Below, one piece after another: positions 34,619-44,035 of a stretch of 64,000 nt of DNA. The stretch lies in the NCBI GenBank assembly GCA_019240475.1, contig JAFAYI010000004.1:1-64000 (forward strand), given 5' to 3'. A program made the translations under genes and the position numbers. The stretch's first letter is position 1. Each line of letters starts with the position of its first letter. The notes under the pieces were generated by a model. That model did not search any database, was not told where the DNA came from, and was given only the letters and a program-made list of their open reading frames with translations. This stretch comes from Acidobacteriaceae bacterium (GTDB lineage Bacteria > Acidobacteriota > Terriglobia > Bryobacterales > Bryobacteraceae).

Positions 34619-35956
34619 TTACAGCTCGGCAAGTCGAGCCGATGGAGCCGCCGGCTTGGAACCTTTGAACCCGTAAAACGCGATGTACAGATAGCAGAGG
34701 ACAGGGAGAACGAACGCGTGGTGGATACCGATGGCGGGATTATCCGCTAAAGTCCCCTGAATTACCGGAAGGATGGCGCCGCCGACAATAGCCGCCACAA
34801 GAAGGCCGGAGCCTTCGCCGGTGCGCGATCCAAGGCCAGCGATTCCGAGCGTGAAGATGCTGGGAAACATGACGGAGTTAAAGAGCCCAACCAGGATGAT
34901 GGTCCACATGGCTACAGAGCCGAACGTAAGCATGGAAAGCACCACGAGCGCACAGGCAGCCAGAGCGACTGCTCCGAGGACAGTTCCGGCGCGAAGTTTC
35001 TGCAGCACGGCCGACCCGATAAAGCGGCCGCACATGGCGAATCCCCAATAGAAAGAGACGTAAAAGGCTGCTGCTTTTTCAGGGATATTTCCAATTTCCG
35101 GCTGGCTGAAGTAATTCACCAGGAAGCTACCGATTGAGACTTCGGCGCCCACATAAAGGAAAATGCCGAGCACGCCAAGCATTAGATGGCGCTGCTTCCA
35201 AAGGCTAATGACGGTTCGTGTATTCGGGTCTTTTTGAGCGGCGGAATCGGGCGCGGTGGAGATGACAGGAAGTTTGAAGAGCGCTATGACGATTGCGAGC
35301 GCGATCAGGACGCCTGCAATGAGGAGATAGGGAAATTTCACCGAGGAGGCTTCTTCGAGACGATAGGCGTGTAGTGCTGTGGCCGACATCCGATGGATCT
35401 CAGAGGCAGCGTTCGGAGCACTGCGCAGGATGAGGAAAGAGCCGAATAGAGGCGCGACGAAGGTGCCGAGCGAGTTGAAAGCCTGTGTCAGGTTGAGGCG
35501 GCTCGACGCGGTCTGGGGCGCTCCCAGAATAGACACATACGGATTGGCGGAAACCTGTAAGGCGGTCATGCCGGCGGCGACGATGACTAGCGCTGCCAGA
35601 AAAAACGAGAACGCCGGAACGCTTGCCGCGGGAACAAACAGCACAGCGCCGACCGCCATGGTGAGAAGACCGGCCACCATGGTGGACTTATAACCGATCC
35701 ATTCGACAATCTTGCCGGCAGGAAAGGCGAAGACGAAATACCCGGAGAAGAAGGCGAACTGCACGAACATGACGGCCGCGTAGTTAAGGTCGAAGATTGC
35801 CTTGAGGTGCGGGATGAGAATGTCATTCAGGCAAGTGACAAAACCCCACATGAAGAAGAGCGTGGTCACCATTGCCATGGCGCTCGTTTTGCTGGTGGTC
35901 GCGCCCTGGGAGGGTGGGACCACGACTGAGGAGCCGCTTAGATTGGTGATCGCCAT
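34619..35956 (-). CDS. FucP/GluP-like sugar:proton symporter (MFS)
   Basis: Major facilitator of 445 residues with twelve membrane segments. It resembles FucP and glucose/galactose transporters: FFMWGFVTCLNDILIPHLK in the first segment, ANPYVSILG in the fourth and FYWGFAMCGRFIGS in the middle of the second half. It imports a hexose or deoxyhexose with protons. It lies 27 bases upstream of psd, in the same direction, but the functions are unrelated. The ribosome site is weak. Confidence 0.88.
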   Translation of the reverse strand: MAITNLSGSSVVVPPSQGATTSKTSAMAMVTTLFFMWGFVTCLNDILIPHLKAIFDLNYAAVMFVQFAFFSGYFVFAFPAGKIVEWIGYKSTMVAGLLTMAVGAVLFVPAASVPAFSFFLAALVIVAAGMTALQVSANPYVSILGAPQTASSRLNLTQAFNSLGTFVAPLFGSFLILRSAPNAASEIHRMSATALHAYRLEEASSVKFPYLLIAGVLIALAIVIALFKLPVISTAPDSAAQKDPNTRTVISLWKQRHLMLGVLGIFLYVGAEVSIGSFLVNYFSQPEIGNIPEKAAAFYVSFYWGFAMCGRFIGSAVLQKLRAGTVLGAVALAACALVVLSMLTFGSVAMWTIILVGLFNSVMFPSIFTLGIAGLGSRTGEGSGLLVAAIVGGAILPVIQGTLADNPAIGIHHAFVLPVLCYLYIAFYGFKGSKPAAPSARLAEL

Positions 35957-36117
35957 ACGTGGGCTTCAGAACTCCTTGCTTCTTGTGGAGATGTTACAGG
36001 CGAAGAAACGTAACAAAAACTGGAGGGACCAGAAGCAACCGGGCAACTAGAAACATTTCTTTAGCGGCGCTGGTCCTCTAAGTGGGAGAAATAACAGCTA
36101 GGAGCGGGAATCGGGCG

Positions 36118-37725
36118 ATGCCGCAGATTGCTGAAATCGAAGAGCTAGTCACACATAAGAGCTTAGGGTTCAAACATTTCGCGCGGAGCCATTGGTTGCT
36201 GGCATTGACTGCGGCCGTGGCGGCGCTCTTCGTGGTGGAGTGCATCGTTCTGGCGCTCAATTGGCCATTCACCAAACAAGACCTAACTGACGTACTGCAA
36301 GAGAGGTCGGCGAGGTCGGTGACTATCGGCCGGTTCTACCGGACGTACTTCCCACCAGGATGCGTGGCCGAAGACATTCAATTCCTGCATCGTCTGCACA
36401 AAGAGAAGACGCCGCTCATCACGGTGCGGCGATTAGTGATGACGAGCAGTTGGCCGCGCATACTTACGCTTCAGCACAAGCTGACGCTCGTGCGAATTTT
36501 TGACATGAATGTGACAGTGCCTCCGAGCGAACCCGGCCAGCCTAGTCCGGTGATGCCACTGACTTCCAACGGCAAGGCTGGCGCGTCTGTAGTAATCGAC
36601 CGCACTATCGCGGACGGCGCGGTCTTGAAGTTCCTTTCGAAAGACCCTACGAAAAAGCCATTCACGCTCACCATCGACAAACTGCGGCTTGACGGCTTGG
36701 GCAATAACGAGCCGATGTTTTATCGCACAATCATTTCCAATGAGACGCCGCCCGGGAAGATCCGGTCGACCGGCGTTTTCGGAACCTGGAATCCGCAAGA
36801 CCCGGGAAACACGCCGCTTCACGGCGCCTACAACTTCGACAATGCGAACCTGGCGGCGTTCGGGGGCATTTCCGGGACGCTGCATTCGGCGGGCAGCTTC
36901 GAAGGCACGCTGCGGCGCGTAAACGTATCCGGTAGCGCCGATATTCCTGATTTCAAAGTCAGGGACACGAGCCACACCCGGGAGTTGACGACCGGATTTC
37001 AGGCTGTTGTAGATGGGATTAAAGGCGACACTTACGTGAAGAGTTTGACGGGACACTTCGACAACACAACGGTGGTCTTCAAAGGCTCCGTCGCGGGCCA
37101 AGAGGGGCAATCCGGTAAGCTCGTTTCGTTCGATATGGCCGAAACCAGCGGCCGGATAGAAGACCTGCTGGACCTGTTCATTTCGGCTAAGCTTCCGCCT
37201 ATGACGGGGCGCGTGACCTTCCGCGGGCACGTGGACATTCCGCCGGGGAACGCACAACTGATCGAGCGGATGAGGCTCCAGGGCGAGTTCGGAGTCGGAG
37301 CAGGCAAGTTCACGGACAAAGAGACGGAAGCAGATGTTTCGCGGCTAAGCGAAAGCGCCGAGAAGCACGACAAAGAGCCGGAGAAAGCGGAGACGGTGCT
37401 TTCGGATTTAAAGGGACAAGCGATTGTGACCAACGGAGTGGCCAAGCTTTCGCACCTGACTTTTACCGTTCCGGGGGCGAAGGCCAACATGGAAGGGACA
37501 TATAATCTCGTCAATTATGATGTCGATCTGCAAGGAGTCCTTGTCACCACGGGCCAGCCGGGGGACGCCACGACGGGCGTCAAGTCGGTGTTGGTGAAAG
37601 CCTTATCACCCTTCTTCAAGCGCAAGCACGGCGATAAGGTCGTCCCGTTTAAGATCACCGGGAACTACGATAAGCCCGCGATGAATCTGAGCTTGCTCAA
37701 CAAGAATTCGGGCAAGAAGAAGTAG
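36118..37725 (+). CDS. AsmA-like exported/inner-membrane protein
   Basis: Protein of about 535 residues, one N-terminal membrane anchor (about 30-50), then a long beta-rich periplasmic part. The C-terminal GQAIVTNGVAKLSHLTFTVPGAKANMEGTYNL followed by KSVLVKALSPFFKRK is characteristic of AsmA/TamB-like bridge proteins, which move phospholipid between membranes. The ATG at 36118 is preferred because GGAGCGGG precedes it; a GTG twelve codons upstream has none. It is divergent from the sugar transporter. Confidence 0.7.
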   Translation: MPQIAEIEELVTHKSLGFKHFARSHWLLALTAAVAALFVVECIVLALNWPFTKQDLTDVLQERSARSVTIGRFYRTYFPPGCVAEDIQFLHRLHKEKTPLITVRRLVMTSSWPRILTLQHKLTLVRIFDMNVTVPPSEPGQPSPVMPLTSNGKAGASVVIDRTIADGAVLKFLSKDPTKKPFTLTIDKLRLDGLGNNEPMFYRTIISNETPPGKIRSTGVFGTWNPQDPGNTPLHGAYNFDNANLAAFGGISGTLHSAGSFEGTLRRVNVSGSADIPDFKVRDTSHTRELTTGFQAVVDGIKGDTYVKSLTGHFDNTTVVFKGSVAGQEGQSGKLVSFDMAETSGRIEDLLDLFISAKLPPMTGRVTFRGHVDIPPGNAQLIERMRLQGEFGVGAGKFTDKETEADVSRLSESAEKHDKEPEKAETVLSDLKGQAIVTNGVAKLSHLTFTVPGAKANMEGTYNLVNYDVDLQGVLVTTGQPGDATTGVKSVLVKALSPFFKRKHGDKVVPFKITGNYDKPAMNLSLLNKNSGKKK

Positions 37726-37837
37726 AAAGCGGCCGCCGGTCCGCGGCAAAGTACGGAACTTTCTTGGCAGCGTCCAACGTTTTGCTGGTTAGCACCGTCA
37801 AAAGCGCGAAAAGGAAATCGCGGTGTGAGAGATAGGA

Positions 37838-38383
37838 TTGCCGCTCCCATTCACGGCTAAGCTGTCAGAACATCCAACCGACGCGGAACTCATGGAGGGC
37901 TGCAAGCGCGGGAATCGGCGCGCCTATGAGCTTCTTTATGAGCTGCACGCGGCACGTTTGAAAAGTATCGCGTTTCATCTGGTGGGCAGCCGGGCGGACG
38001 CCGAGGACGCGGTGCACGACGCATTCCTGAAAGTGTACCGGGCGATGGACGGCTTCGCGGGCGAGTCGTCGCTGTCGACCTGGATGTGCCGGATTCTGAT
38101 TAACTGCTGTTACGACGTGCTGAGGAAGCGGCAAAGGCAGGCAGAGCAGCCGGTGAAGACGGAAGCAGCAAGCGAGAGCAAGTTGCCGTTGAAGTTGGCG
38201 TTGGAGCGGGCGTTGGAACGATTGAACGAACGGCAGCGCATCGTGTTTCTGCTGTTTGAAGTAGAAGGTTTGAGGCATTCCGAGATTGCCGCTGTTTTGC
38301 AGGTACCGGAAGGCACGTCGCGGAGCTGGCTGTTCGAGGCGAAGCGGGAGTTGAAGCGCAGCTTGATGGGGAAGAGCGCATGA
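37838..38383 (+). CDS. ECF-type RNA polymerase sigma factor
   Basis: Extracytoplasmic-function sigma factor of 181 residues. Region 2 spans about 20-90 (YELLYELHAARLKSIA, DAEDAVHDAFLKVYR, LSTWMCRILINCCYD) and region 4 about 120-175 (LNERQRIVFLLFEVEGLRHSEIAAVLQVPEGTSRSWLF, as a helix-turn-helix). TTG start; no better codon is available before the conserved part. The stop overlaps the next ATG (ATGA), pairing it with its anti-sigma factor. Confidence 0.9.
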   Translation: MPLPFTAKLSEHPTDAELMEGCKRGNRRAYELLYELHAARLKSIAFHLVGSRADAEDAVHDAFLKVYRAMDGFAGESSLSTWMCRILINCCYDVLRKRQRQAEQPVKTEAASESKLPLKLALERALERLNERQRIVFLLFEVEGLRHSEIAAVLQVPEGTSRSWLFEAKRELKRSLMGKSA

Positions 38384-39033
38384 GATTCGAGTGTGGCGAT
38401 CTGGATCGGGCGCTGAGCACGCCGGAGTTGATGGCGGAGGCGCGCGAGCATTTGAAAGGTTGCGCGGCGTGCAGGCGGGAATACCGGCTCTGGACGGAGA
38501 TTTCAGCGGCTGCCAAGGAATTGCATGAAGAGTGGGAAAGCCCGGAGTTGTGGAGGCGCATTCGGGAATCGATTGACGCCGAGCCAAAGCCGAAGCCCAT
38601 CTGGTGGAAGGAATGGAGGACGTGGGCCATTGCGGCCGTAGTGTTGATCGGTGTCGTGGGGTTGGCTGTGATGCGGCCGTGGGGGCGCGCGACCGGGCCC
38701 GCGTCGCCAGAGAGTAGCGCTGTTGAGCTGAATGCGGGAAATCGGGATTTCCTGACAGAGCAGGCGCTCAAGGAAGTGGAGAAGACCGAGAACGCATATC
38801 GGCAGTCGATTGACAAGCTGTCGAAGCTTGCGGAGCCGGAGTTGAGTTCGGCTTCGCCGGTTGCGGTGAACTACAGGGAAAAGCTGGTGATGCTCGATTC
38901 GGCGATTTCCGAGACCCGGGCGAACTTGGATCAGAACCGATTCAACCTTCGGCTGCAGACCGAGTTGGCAAATCTCTACCAGGAAAAACAACAGACGCTT
39001 AGGGAGCTATTGACGCGTGATCAGAAAAATTGA
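38380..39033 (+). CDS. zinc-finger anti-sigma factor, membrane-anchored
   Basis: 217 residues. The N-terminus has the ZAS signature H-x3-C-x2-C (His24, Cys28, Cys31); one membrane segment follows at about 73-92, and a periplasmic helical part rich in Glu and Lys (120-215). It should hold the ECF factor inactive until an envelope signal arrives. Translation coupled to the sigma factor by a four-base overlap, and its end overlaps the next gene by 17 bases. Confidence 0.82.
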   Translation: MRFECGDLDRALSTPELMAEAREHLKGCAACRREYRLWTEISAAAKELHEEWESPELWRRIRESIDAEPKPKPIWWKEWRTWAIAAVVLIGVVGLAVMRPWGRATGPASPESSAVELNAGNRDFLTEQALKEVEKTENAYRQSIDKLSKLAEPELSSASPVAVNYREKLVMLDSAISETRANLDQNRFNLRLQTELANLYQEKQQTLRELLTRDQKN

Positions 39034-40489
39034 TGTGGTGGTGGTTGGGCTGGCGCTCGCGATGGGGACAAGCGCGCGCGAAGAATACAGCCGCACCTTC
39101 GATAAGACCATCCCGGTGACGGCCGGCGAACGAGTGTACTTGGAGCACAGCTTGGGCGATGTTACGGTGCACACGCATGCACAAGCCGAAGTAACGATTC
39201 ACGCCGATATACGGGTATCGGCCGCCAGCACGGAACAGGCGAAGAGCTTCGCCGACCGCGTGGAAATAACCGTTGAGCCGTCGTCGTCGGAACTATCCAT
39301 CCGAACGCACTATCCCGAGCATTCAGGTTTCATGCATAACCTCTCTTATTACGTTCGATATGACGTGACGATTCCGGAAACGACAGCGCTGCAGGTTAGA
39401 AATTCTTTCGGAAAAGTTTCCGTAACGGGTGTGAAGGCGAGCTGCTCCATTCTGACGTCTCATGGGGATTTGGAGTTCAGAGACGGGCGGGGCACGCAGC
39501 GGCTGGAAAATTCATTCGCGAACGTGAGCGTTGCGTCGAATGCCGGAGACGTCACGATTGAGAACAGCAACGGAGCAGTGGATGCGACGGATATCAAGGG
39601 CGCGCTTGCAGTTCGAGATCGATTCGCGAACGTGAACGCGACGGGAGTTGCGAGAGGCGTCACGATCGCTAACAGCAATGGGAACGTGCAACTGACAGAC
39701 AGCGGCGGAAGCGGGGATGTAAGAAATTCGTTCGGGAACGTGACGGTGCATTCGTACCACGGAGACCTGATCGTGAATAACAGCAACGGGCGCGTGGAAG
39801 CCATACGCGTAGAAGGCGGCGCGGAGTTGAACACCACGTTCGGGGATGTGCAGTTTTCGGATGTGAGCCGGCAATTATCGGTGCGCGCCAATAACGCCTC
39901 GATAAAGGGCCAGCGGGTGGGCGGCCCGGTGACCGTGCAAGATTCGTTCGGCTCGGTGATGGTGAGCGACATTCAAGGGGCGGCAGACATTCATAACGGC
40001 AACGGCGGCGTCTCTTTGACAAACGTGCACGGGGCAGCGAACGTGAGGACCAGTTTCGCGGCGGTGGAAGCCGCAAACGTGGCCGGGCTGCTCACAGTGG
40101 ACGATTCGAATGGGTCCGTAAAGGCTTCAAACGCGCACGGAGCGCAGATCAAGACTAGCTTCGGGGCGGTGATCCTGGACGGAATAGCGGGACCCCTGGA
40201 GATAGAAGACCAGAACGGCGCCGTAGATGCGGCGTTGAGCACGCGCGGCGCATGCCAGCCTGTGGCAATCCGAACTTCGTTTTCGCCGATGCACATTCGC
40301 ATTGATGGGGAAGCGAACTATAGAGTGAATGCGCGCACTTCGTTCGGCAAGATTCGAAGCGATTTCCCGCTTACGGTTTCCGGTTCGCTCTCCAATGACG
40401 AACTGAATGGGACTATTGGGGCCGGCCGCTGCGATATGCGATTAAGTAATACGAACGGAACCATCGAGATCGTCAAAGGCGGCTCCTAA
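39017..40489 (+). CDS. exported DUF4097-family beta-repeat protein
   Basis: 490 residues: signal peptide 1-20, a short beta domain, then at least fourteen rungs of about 20 residues (about 115-420) that alternate between an S-F-G/A-type turn (NSFGKVSV, NSFANVSV, TTFGDVQF, DSFGSVMV) and an N-G-type turn (NSNGAVDA, NSNGNVQL, NSNGRVEA, DSNGSVKA). This is a beta-solenoid layout as in DUF4097. GTG start inside the anti-sigma gene, so the three genes are coupled. Likely a surface or periplasmic adhesin or sensor controlled by the sigma factor; its true role is unknown. Confidence 0.82.
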   Translation: MIRKIDVVVVGLALAMGTSAREEYSRTFDKTIPVTAGERVYLEHSLGDVTVHTHAQAEVTIHADIRVSAASTEQAKSFADRVEITVEPSSSELSIRTHYPEHSGFMHNLSYYVRYDVTIPETTALQVRNSFGKVSVTGVKASCSILTSHGDLEFRDGRGTQRLENSFANVSVASNAGDVTIENSNGAVDATDIKGALAVRDRFANVNATGVARGVTIANSNGNVQLTDSGGSGDVRNSFGNVTVHSYHGDLIVNNSNGRVEAIRVEGGAELNTTFGDVQFSDVSRQLSVRANNASIKGQRVGGPVTVQDSFGSVMVSDIQGAADIHNGNGGVSLTNVHGAANVRTSFAAVEAANVAGLLTVDDSNGSVKASNAHGAQIKTSFGAVILDGIAGPLEIEDQNGAVDAALSTRGACQPVAIRTSFSPMHIRIDGEANYRVNARTSFGKIRSDFPLTVSGSLSNDELNGTIGAGRCDMRLSNTNGTIEIVKGGS

Positions 40490-40504
40490 TCCTCACAAAC
40501 GCGA

Positions 40505-40527
40505 TTGCGGTGTCCGCAAACGGGACA
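40505..40527. promoter_or_regulatory. nested inverted repeats before the phosphatase gene
   Basis: TTGCGG-tgt-CCGCAA (40505-40519) overlaps TGTCC-N7-GGACA (about 40511-40527). Just downstream GG and GC are spaced by ten bases (from about 40536), as in sigma-54 promoters, but the surrounding bases do not match. Treated as a possible operator only. Confidence 0.3.
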
Positions 40528-40631
40528 ACGCTTAGGCTGGTGTGACGCTCAAGTAGTTGAAACGGCAGATGCGCCGGAGACCGGTCGCGTGGCGCCGGGG
40601 ATGCATGCCGTATCAACGAGTCTCTTTACTT

Positions 40632-41759
40632 ATGACGTTGGAAGCAGTTGAGAGAAAAGCCGGCCTGCAAAAAGTTCTGGTAGTGGACGATCAGGCGGAT
40701 GTCCGGGAAGCGCTGCGGCTCTTGCTGAAGGGCGCAGGTTATGCGATCGAGACAGCCGATTCCCCGAACGACGCGCTTGCCGCGGCGGCTTACCGCGACC
40801 ATGACCTGATTGTCATGGATATGAATTACACGTGGGACACGACTTCGGGCGAAGAGGGCTTGCGGCTCCTGGACCGGTTGCGATCGCAGCGGCGCGATGT
40901 GCCGATTATTGCGATGACGGGCTGGAGCACGATTGAGCTTGCGGTAGAGGCGATGCACCACGGAGCGTGCGATTTCGTTCCAAAGCCGTGGGAAAACCGG
41001 CATTTTCTATCCGTGGTGAAGAAGCATTTGAACACTGAGCCTGAGCGCGCGCGACCAATGGACGTTGAGCTGGCGATTGCGCGGAAGGTGCAGCGCAAAT
41101 TGCTGCCTCAACCGCACTTCAACGCTTACGGGCTGAGCTGCGAGTGCGCGTGCTTGCCGGCAGGCGAGATCAGCGGCGATCTTTACGATTTCTTCGAGAT
41201 CGATTCGGAAAGCATGGCGTTCCTGCTGGGAGATGTCTGCGGCAAAGGAATTGGCGCCGCACTGCTGATGGCGAATCTGCAGGCCACAATTCGAGGGCAG
41301 CGCGAACTGGCGCGATATCCGTCGAAGCTGATGGAGCGGGTGAATTATTTATTCTTCGAATCGACGCGTCCGGAGCACTACGCGAGTATGTTTTATGGCG
41401 TCTACGAAGCGAGCACGCGTAGCATTCGCTATGCGAACTGCGGCCACCCTCCGCCTGTGCTGGTGCGGGCCAGCGGCGAATACGAGTTGTTGGAGCCGAG
41501 CGCAACCGTATTGGGGGCGTTCAAAGAGCGCGGATTCGAAGAGCGCAGAGTTGCGATGAGGCCGGGAGACCGGATGGTGCTTTTTTCAGACGGTTTCTGG
41601 GAAGCGAGGATGGACGATGGAGGCGAAGACTGGGCGCTCCAGGCGATCCTGGCGAGAGCGGGAAGCGGTTCACGGGGATTAGCGGGCGCGCTTGGCTCGA
41701 TGGCAGCCGAAGGGGAACAGGCCGACGATGTCACTGTGATGGACATATTCGTACTGTGA
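40632..41759 (+). CDS. response regulator with PP2C (RsbU/SpoIIE-like) phosphatase domain
   Basis: About 375 residues. The receiver domain (13-135) has VLVVDDQ, the phospho-acceptor Asp63 in VMDMNY and the Lys of FVPKPWE. A linker leads to a SpoIIE/PP2C domain (about 165-375) with GEISGDLYDFF, LGDVCGKGIGAALLM and FSDGFWEA for metal binding. It would dephosphorylate an anti-anti-sigma factor in a partner-switching system when phosphorylated; partners are not in the window. The start is uncertain: ATG 40605 or earlier would add residues before the receiver domain. Confidence 0.85.
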   Translation: MTLEAVERKAGLQKVLVVDDQADVREALRLLLKGAGYAIETADSPNDALAAAAYRDHDLIVMDMNYTWDTTSGEEGLRLLDRLRSQRRDVPIIAMTGWSTIELAVEAMHHGACDFVPKPWENRHFLSVVKKHLNTEPERARPMDVELAIARKVQRKLLPQPHFNAYGLSCECACLPAGEISGDLYDFFEIDSESMAFLLGDVCGKGIGAALLMANLQATIRGQRELARYPSKLMERVNYLFFESTRPEHYASMFYGVYEASTRSIRYANCGHPPPVLVRASGEYELLEPSATVLGAFKERGFEERRVAMRPGDRMVLFSDGFWEARMDDGGEDWALQAILARAGSGSRGLAGALGSMAAEGEQADDVTVMDIFVL

Positions 41760-41818
41760 GGCACGCGAAGCAGCTTGCGAAGTGAAGAGCGCCGCGCCTG
41801 TGGTATGGTTCATGTGCG

Positions 41819-42661
41819 ATGAGCAGATTCGATCAAATCTCACGGCGCTCGGTTCTGACCGCGCTGGCGGCCGCGCCGCTGGTGCGATTGTCAGCCAAAG
41901 ACAAGAAGATACCGATCGGGTTGGAACTTTACTCGGTTCGCGATGAGTTGAAAAAGGACCGGGCCGCGACATTGCAGGCAGTCGCGAAAATGGGCTATGA
42001 GTGCGTAGAATTCTTCGCCCCCTATTACGAATGGAGCAGCGAGGATGCGAAGAGCGTCCGAAAGCAGTTGGACGATCTGGGGATCAAATGCTATTCCACG
42101 CACAACGAGCTGCAATCGTTTACATCCGACGGGCTGGCCAAAGCGATCAACTTGAACAAGATTCTCGGCACGCGCTACATCGTGCTGGCGCATCCTGGAA
42201 ACATCAGAACCCTTGACGACTGGAAGCACATTAGCGATGCGTTGAACAAGGCGAATCACCAGATGAGCGTCGAAGGTCTGCATGCGGGCTATCACAATCA
42301 CGATCTGGAGTGGAAGCCGGTAGATGGAGAAAAGCCGATTGAAGTGATTGCGGCGAACACGGACAAGAGCATTATGTTGCAGCTCGACGTGGGCACCTGC
42401 CTTGAGACTGGCAACGATCCGGTCGCATGGATAGAACAGAATCCTGGACGAATCCGGTCTCTTCACCTGAAGGATTGGTCGGCGGATAAAGGATATCGAG
42501 TATTGTTCGGCGAAGGAAGCGCGCCGTGGAAGAAGATCTTCGCGGCGGCGGAGAGCACCGGCGGAGTGGAGTACTACCTGATCGAACAGGAAGGCAGCGA
42601 TTATCCGGAACTGGAAGGCGCCGACCGCTGCCTGGTCGCCTACCGCAACCTGCGAGGATAG
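41819..42661 (+). CDS. exported sugar phosphate isomerase/epimerase-like protein
   Basis: 280 residues, xylose-isomerase-like TIM barrel (AP endonuclease 2 family). The N-terminus SRFDQISRRSVLTALAAAPL is a twin-arginine signal. Barrel motifs include GLELYSVRD, THNELQ, GYHNHDLEW, LQLDVGTCLETG and LHLKDW, with His, Glu and Asp for metal binding. It probably acts on a sugar or inositol outside the cytoplasm; substrate unknown. Converges with the hydratase gene six bases away. Confidence 0.85.
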   Translation: MSRFDQISRRSVLTALAAAPLVRLSAKDKKIPIGLELYSVRDELKKDRAATLQAVAKMGYECVEFFAPYYEWSSEDAKSVRKQLDDLGIKCYSTHNELQSFTSDGLAKAINLNKILGTRYIVLAHPGNIRTLDDWKHISDALNKANHQMSVEGLHAGYHNHDLEWKPVDGEKPIEVIAANTDKSIMLQLDVGTCLETGNDPVAWIEQNPGRIRSLHLKDWSADKGYRVLFGEGSAPWKKIFAAAESTGGVEYYLIEQEGSDYPELEGADRCLVAYRNLRG

Positions 42662-42667
42662 CGCCAG

Positions 42668-43444
42668 TTATTCTCCGGACCAGCAGGGAACGCGCTTTTC
42701 TAAGAAAGCCGAGATGCCTTCCTGAGCGTCGGCGGCGAGGGAGTTGCTGGTCATGACCTCTTTGGCGTAGGCGTAGGCTTTCGGCTGATCGAGATCGATT
42801 TGAGCATAGTAGGCCTGCTTCCCGATGGCGACGGTGAGAGAGCTAGCTTCGGCGACGCGGGCTGCGAGTTTGCGAGTGGCGCTTCGCAGTTCCACGGCGG
42901 GGACGGCTGCGTTGATCAAGCCCCATTCGACCGCGGTCGGAGCACTAATAGATTCACCGGTGAGAAGCATGTGCATGGCGCGCTTGCGACCGATCGCGCG
43001 GCTCAAGGCAACCATGGGCGTGGTACAGAAGAGGCCGATACGCACGCCAGGAGTGGCGAAAGCGGCATGCTCCGCGGCAATGGCGAGATCGCATGTAGCG
43101 ACAAGCTGGCATCCGGCGGCGGTAGCGATGCCTTGAACTTCAGCGATGACGGGCTGCGGAATGGATTGAATCCTGGTCATCAAAGTGGCGCAGACGTCGA
43201 AGACGCGGCGGTACTCGGAAACCGTTCGGCCTGTCATTTCGCTGAGGTCGTGGCCGGAAGAGAAGACTTGGCCTTCAGCAGCCAGAATGACCGAGTGAAT
43301 CGAGCGGTCCCGTTCGATCTCTCCAAAGCAGTCGATCAGCTCAAGCATGAGCTGGAGCGAGAGCGCGTTACGGCGCGCCGGGCGATTTAAGGTAACAACA
43401 GCGACGGAAGCTTCGACAGTCAGACGCAGATCCTGGTAAGGCAT
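42668..43444 (-). CDS. enoyl-CoA hydratase/isomerase family protein
   Basis: Crotonase-fold protein of 258 residues. Oxyanion-hole segments are SSGHDLSE and AAGCQLVATCDLAIA; then FATPGVRIGLFCTTP. In style it is nearest to the ECHDC3 group rather than beta-oxidation hydratases, and the usual catalytic Glu pair is not obvious, so its reaction is open. Divergent from the asparaginase gene. Confidence 0.83.
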   Translation of the reverse strand: MPYQDLRLTVEASVAVVTLNRPARRNALSLQLMLELIDCFGEIERDRSIHSVILAAEGQVFSSGHDLSEMTGRTVSEYRRVFDVCATLMTRIQSIPQPVIAEVQGIATAAGCQLVATCDLAIAAEHAAFATPGVRIGLFCTTPMVALSRAIGRKRAMHMLLTGESISAPTAVEWGLINAAVPAVELRSATRKLAARVAEASSLTVAIGKQAYYAQIDLDQPKAYAYAKEVMTSNSLAADAQEGISAFLEKRVPCWSGE

Positions 43445-43498
43445 CGGAACAACCTCACCTTTAGTGAAGCACTGAAGGCGGCTGGCGGGAGTCGCTCG

Positions 43499-44035
43499 AT
43501 GGCCGACAATAGCAGAGTGAACGCTTCAAAGAAAGATCGAATCCGGGTTCTCATCACAGGAGGAACATTTGACAAAGAATACGACGAGATCCGCGGCAGG
43601 CTCTACTTCAAGGAATCGCACGTAGCGGAGATGCTGGCGCTGGGGCGCTGCAAGCTCGATTTGGAGATACGGACGCTGATGATGATCGACAGCCTGGACA
43701 TGAGGCAGCCCGACCGCGACATCATCGTCGAGCAATGCCGCGCCGCGGATGAAAACCGGATTGTGATCACGCACGGCACCGACACCATGGAGGTGACGGC
43801 GCGAGAGATCGCGGAGCGAGTGGAAGGAAAAACGATTGTGTTGACGGGAGCGATGATCCCTTACAAATTCGGAAGCTCCGATGGGTTGTTCAATCTAGGA
43901 AGCGCCCTGGCGTTTGTGCAAACGCTTCCGCCGGCTGTGTACGTAGCGATGAACGGAAGCTACTTCGAAGCCGAACGCGTGCGCAAGAACCGTGAGACCG
44001 GCGCCTTCGAAGAGAAGGACTCACGCCCGGCATGA
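43499..44035 (+). CDS. one-domain asparaginase-like protein
   Basis: 178 residues, corresponding to only the N-terminal domain of L-asparaginase. The nucleophilic Thr is in ITGGTFD, the second triad in THGTDTM, and a Lys in EGKTIVLTGAM. The family's C-terminal domain (about 130 residues) is absent, but the ORF ends cleanly and overlaps the next ATG, so this is a natural short form. GGCGGGAG ribosome site. Hydrolysis of Asn or a related amide is likely. Confidence 0.78.
   Translation: MADNSRVNASKKDRIRVLITGGTFDKEYDEIRGRLYFKESHVAEMLALGRCKLDLEIRTLMMIDSLDMRQPDRDIIVEQCRAADENRIVITHGTDTMEVTAREIAERVEGKTIVLTGAMIPYKFGSSDGLFNLGSALAFVQTLPPAVYVAMNGSYFEAERVRKNRETGAFEEKDSRPA

Noticed and set aside
40536..40550. 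Sigma-54 promoter
   Set aside because: Only the GG/GC spacing fits; the rest of the -24/-12 consensus is missing, and the palindrome is too close to be an enhancer site.
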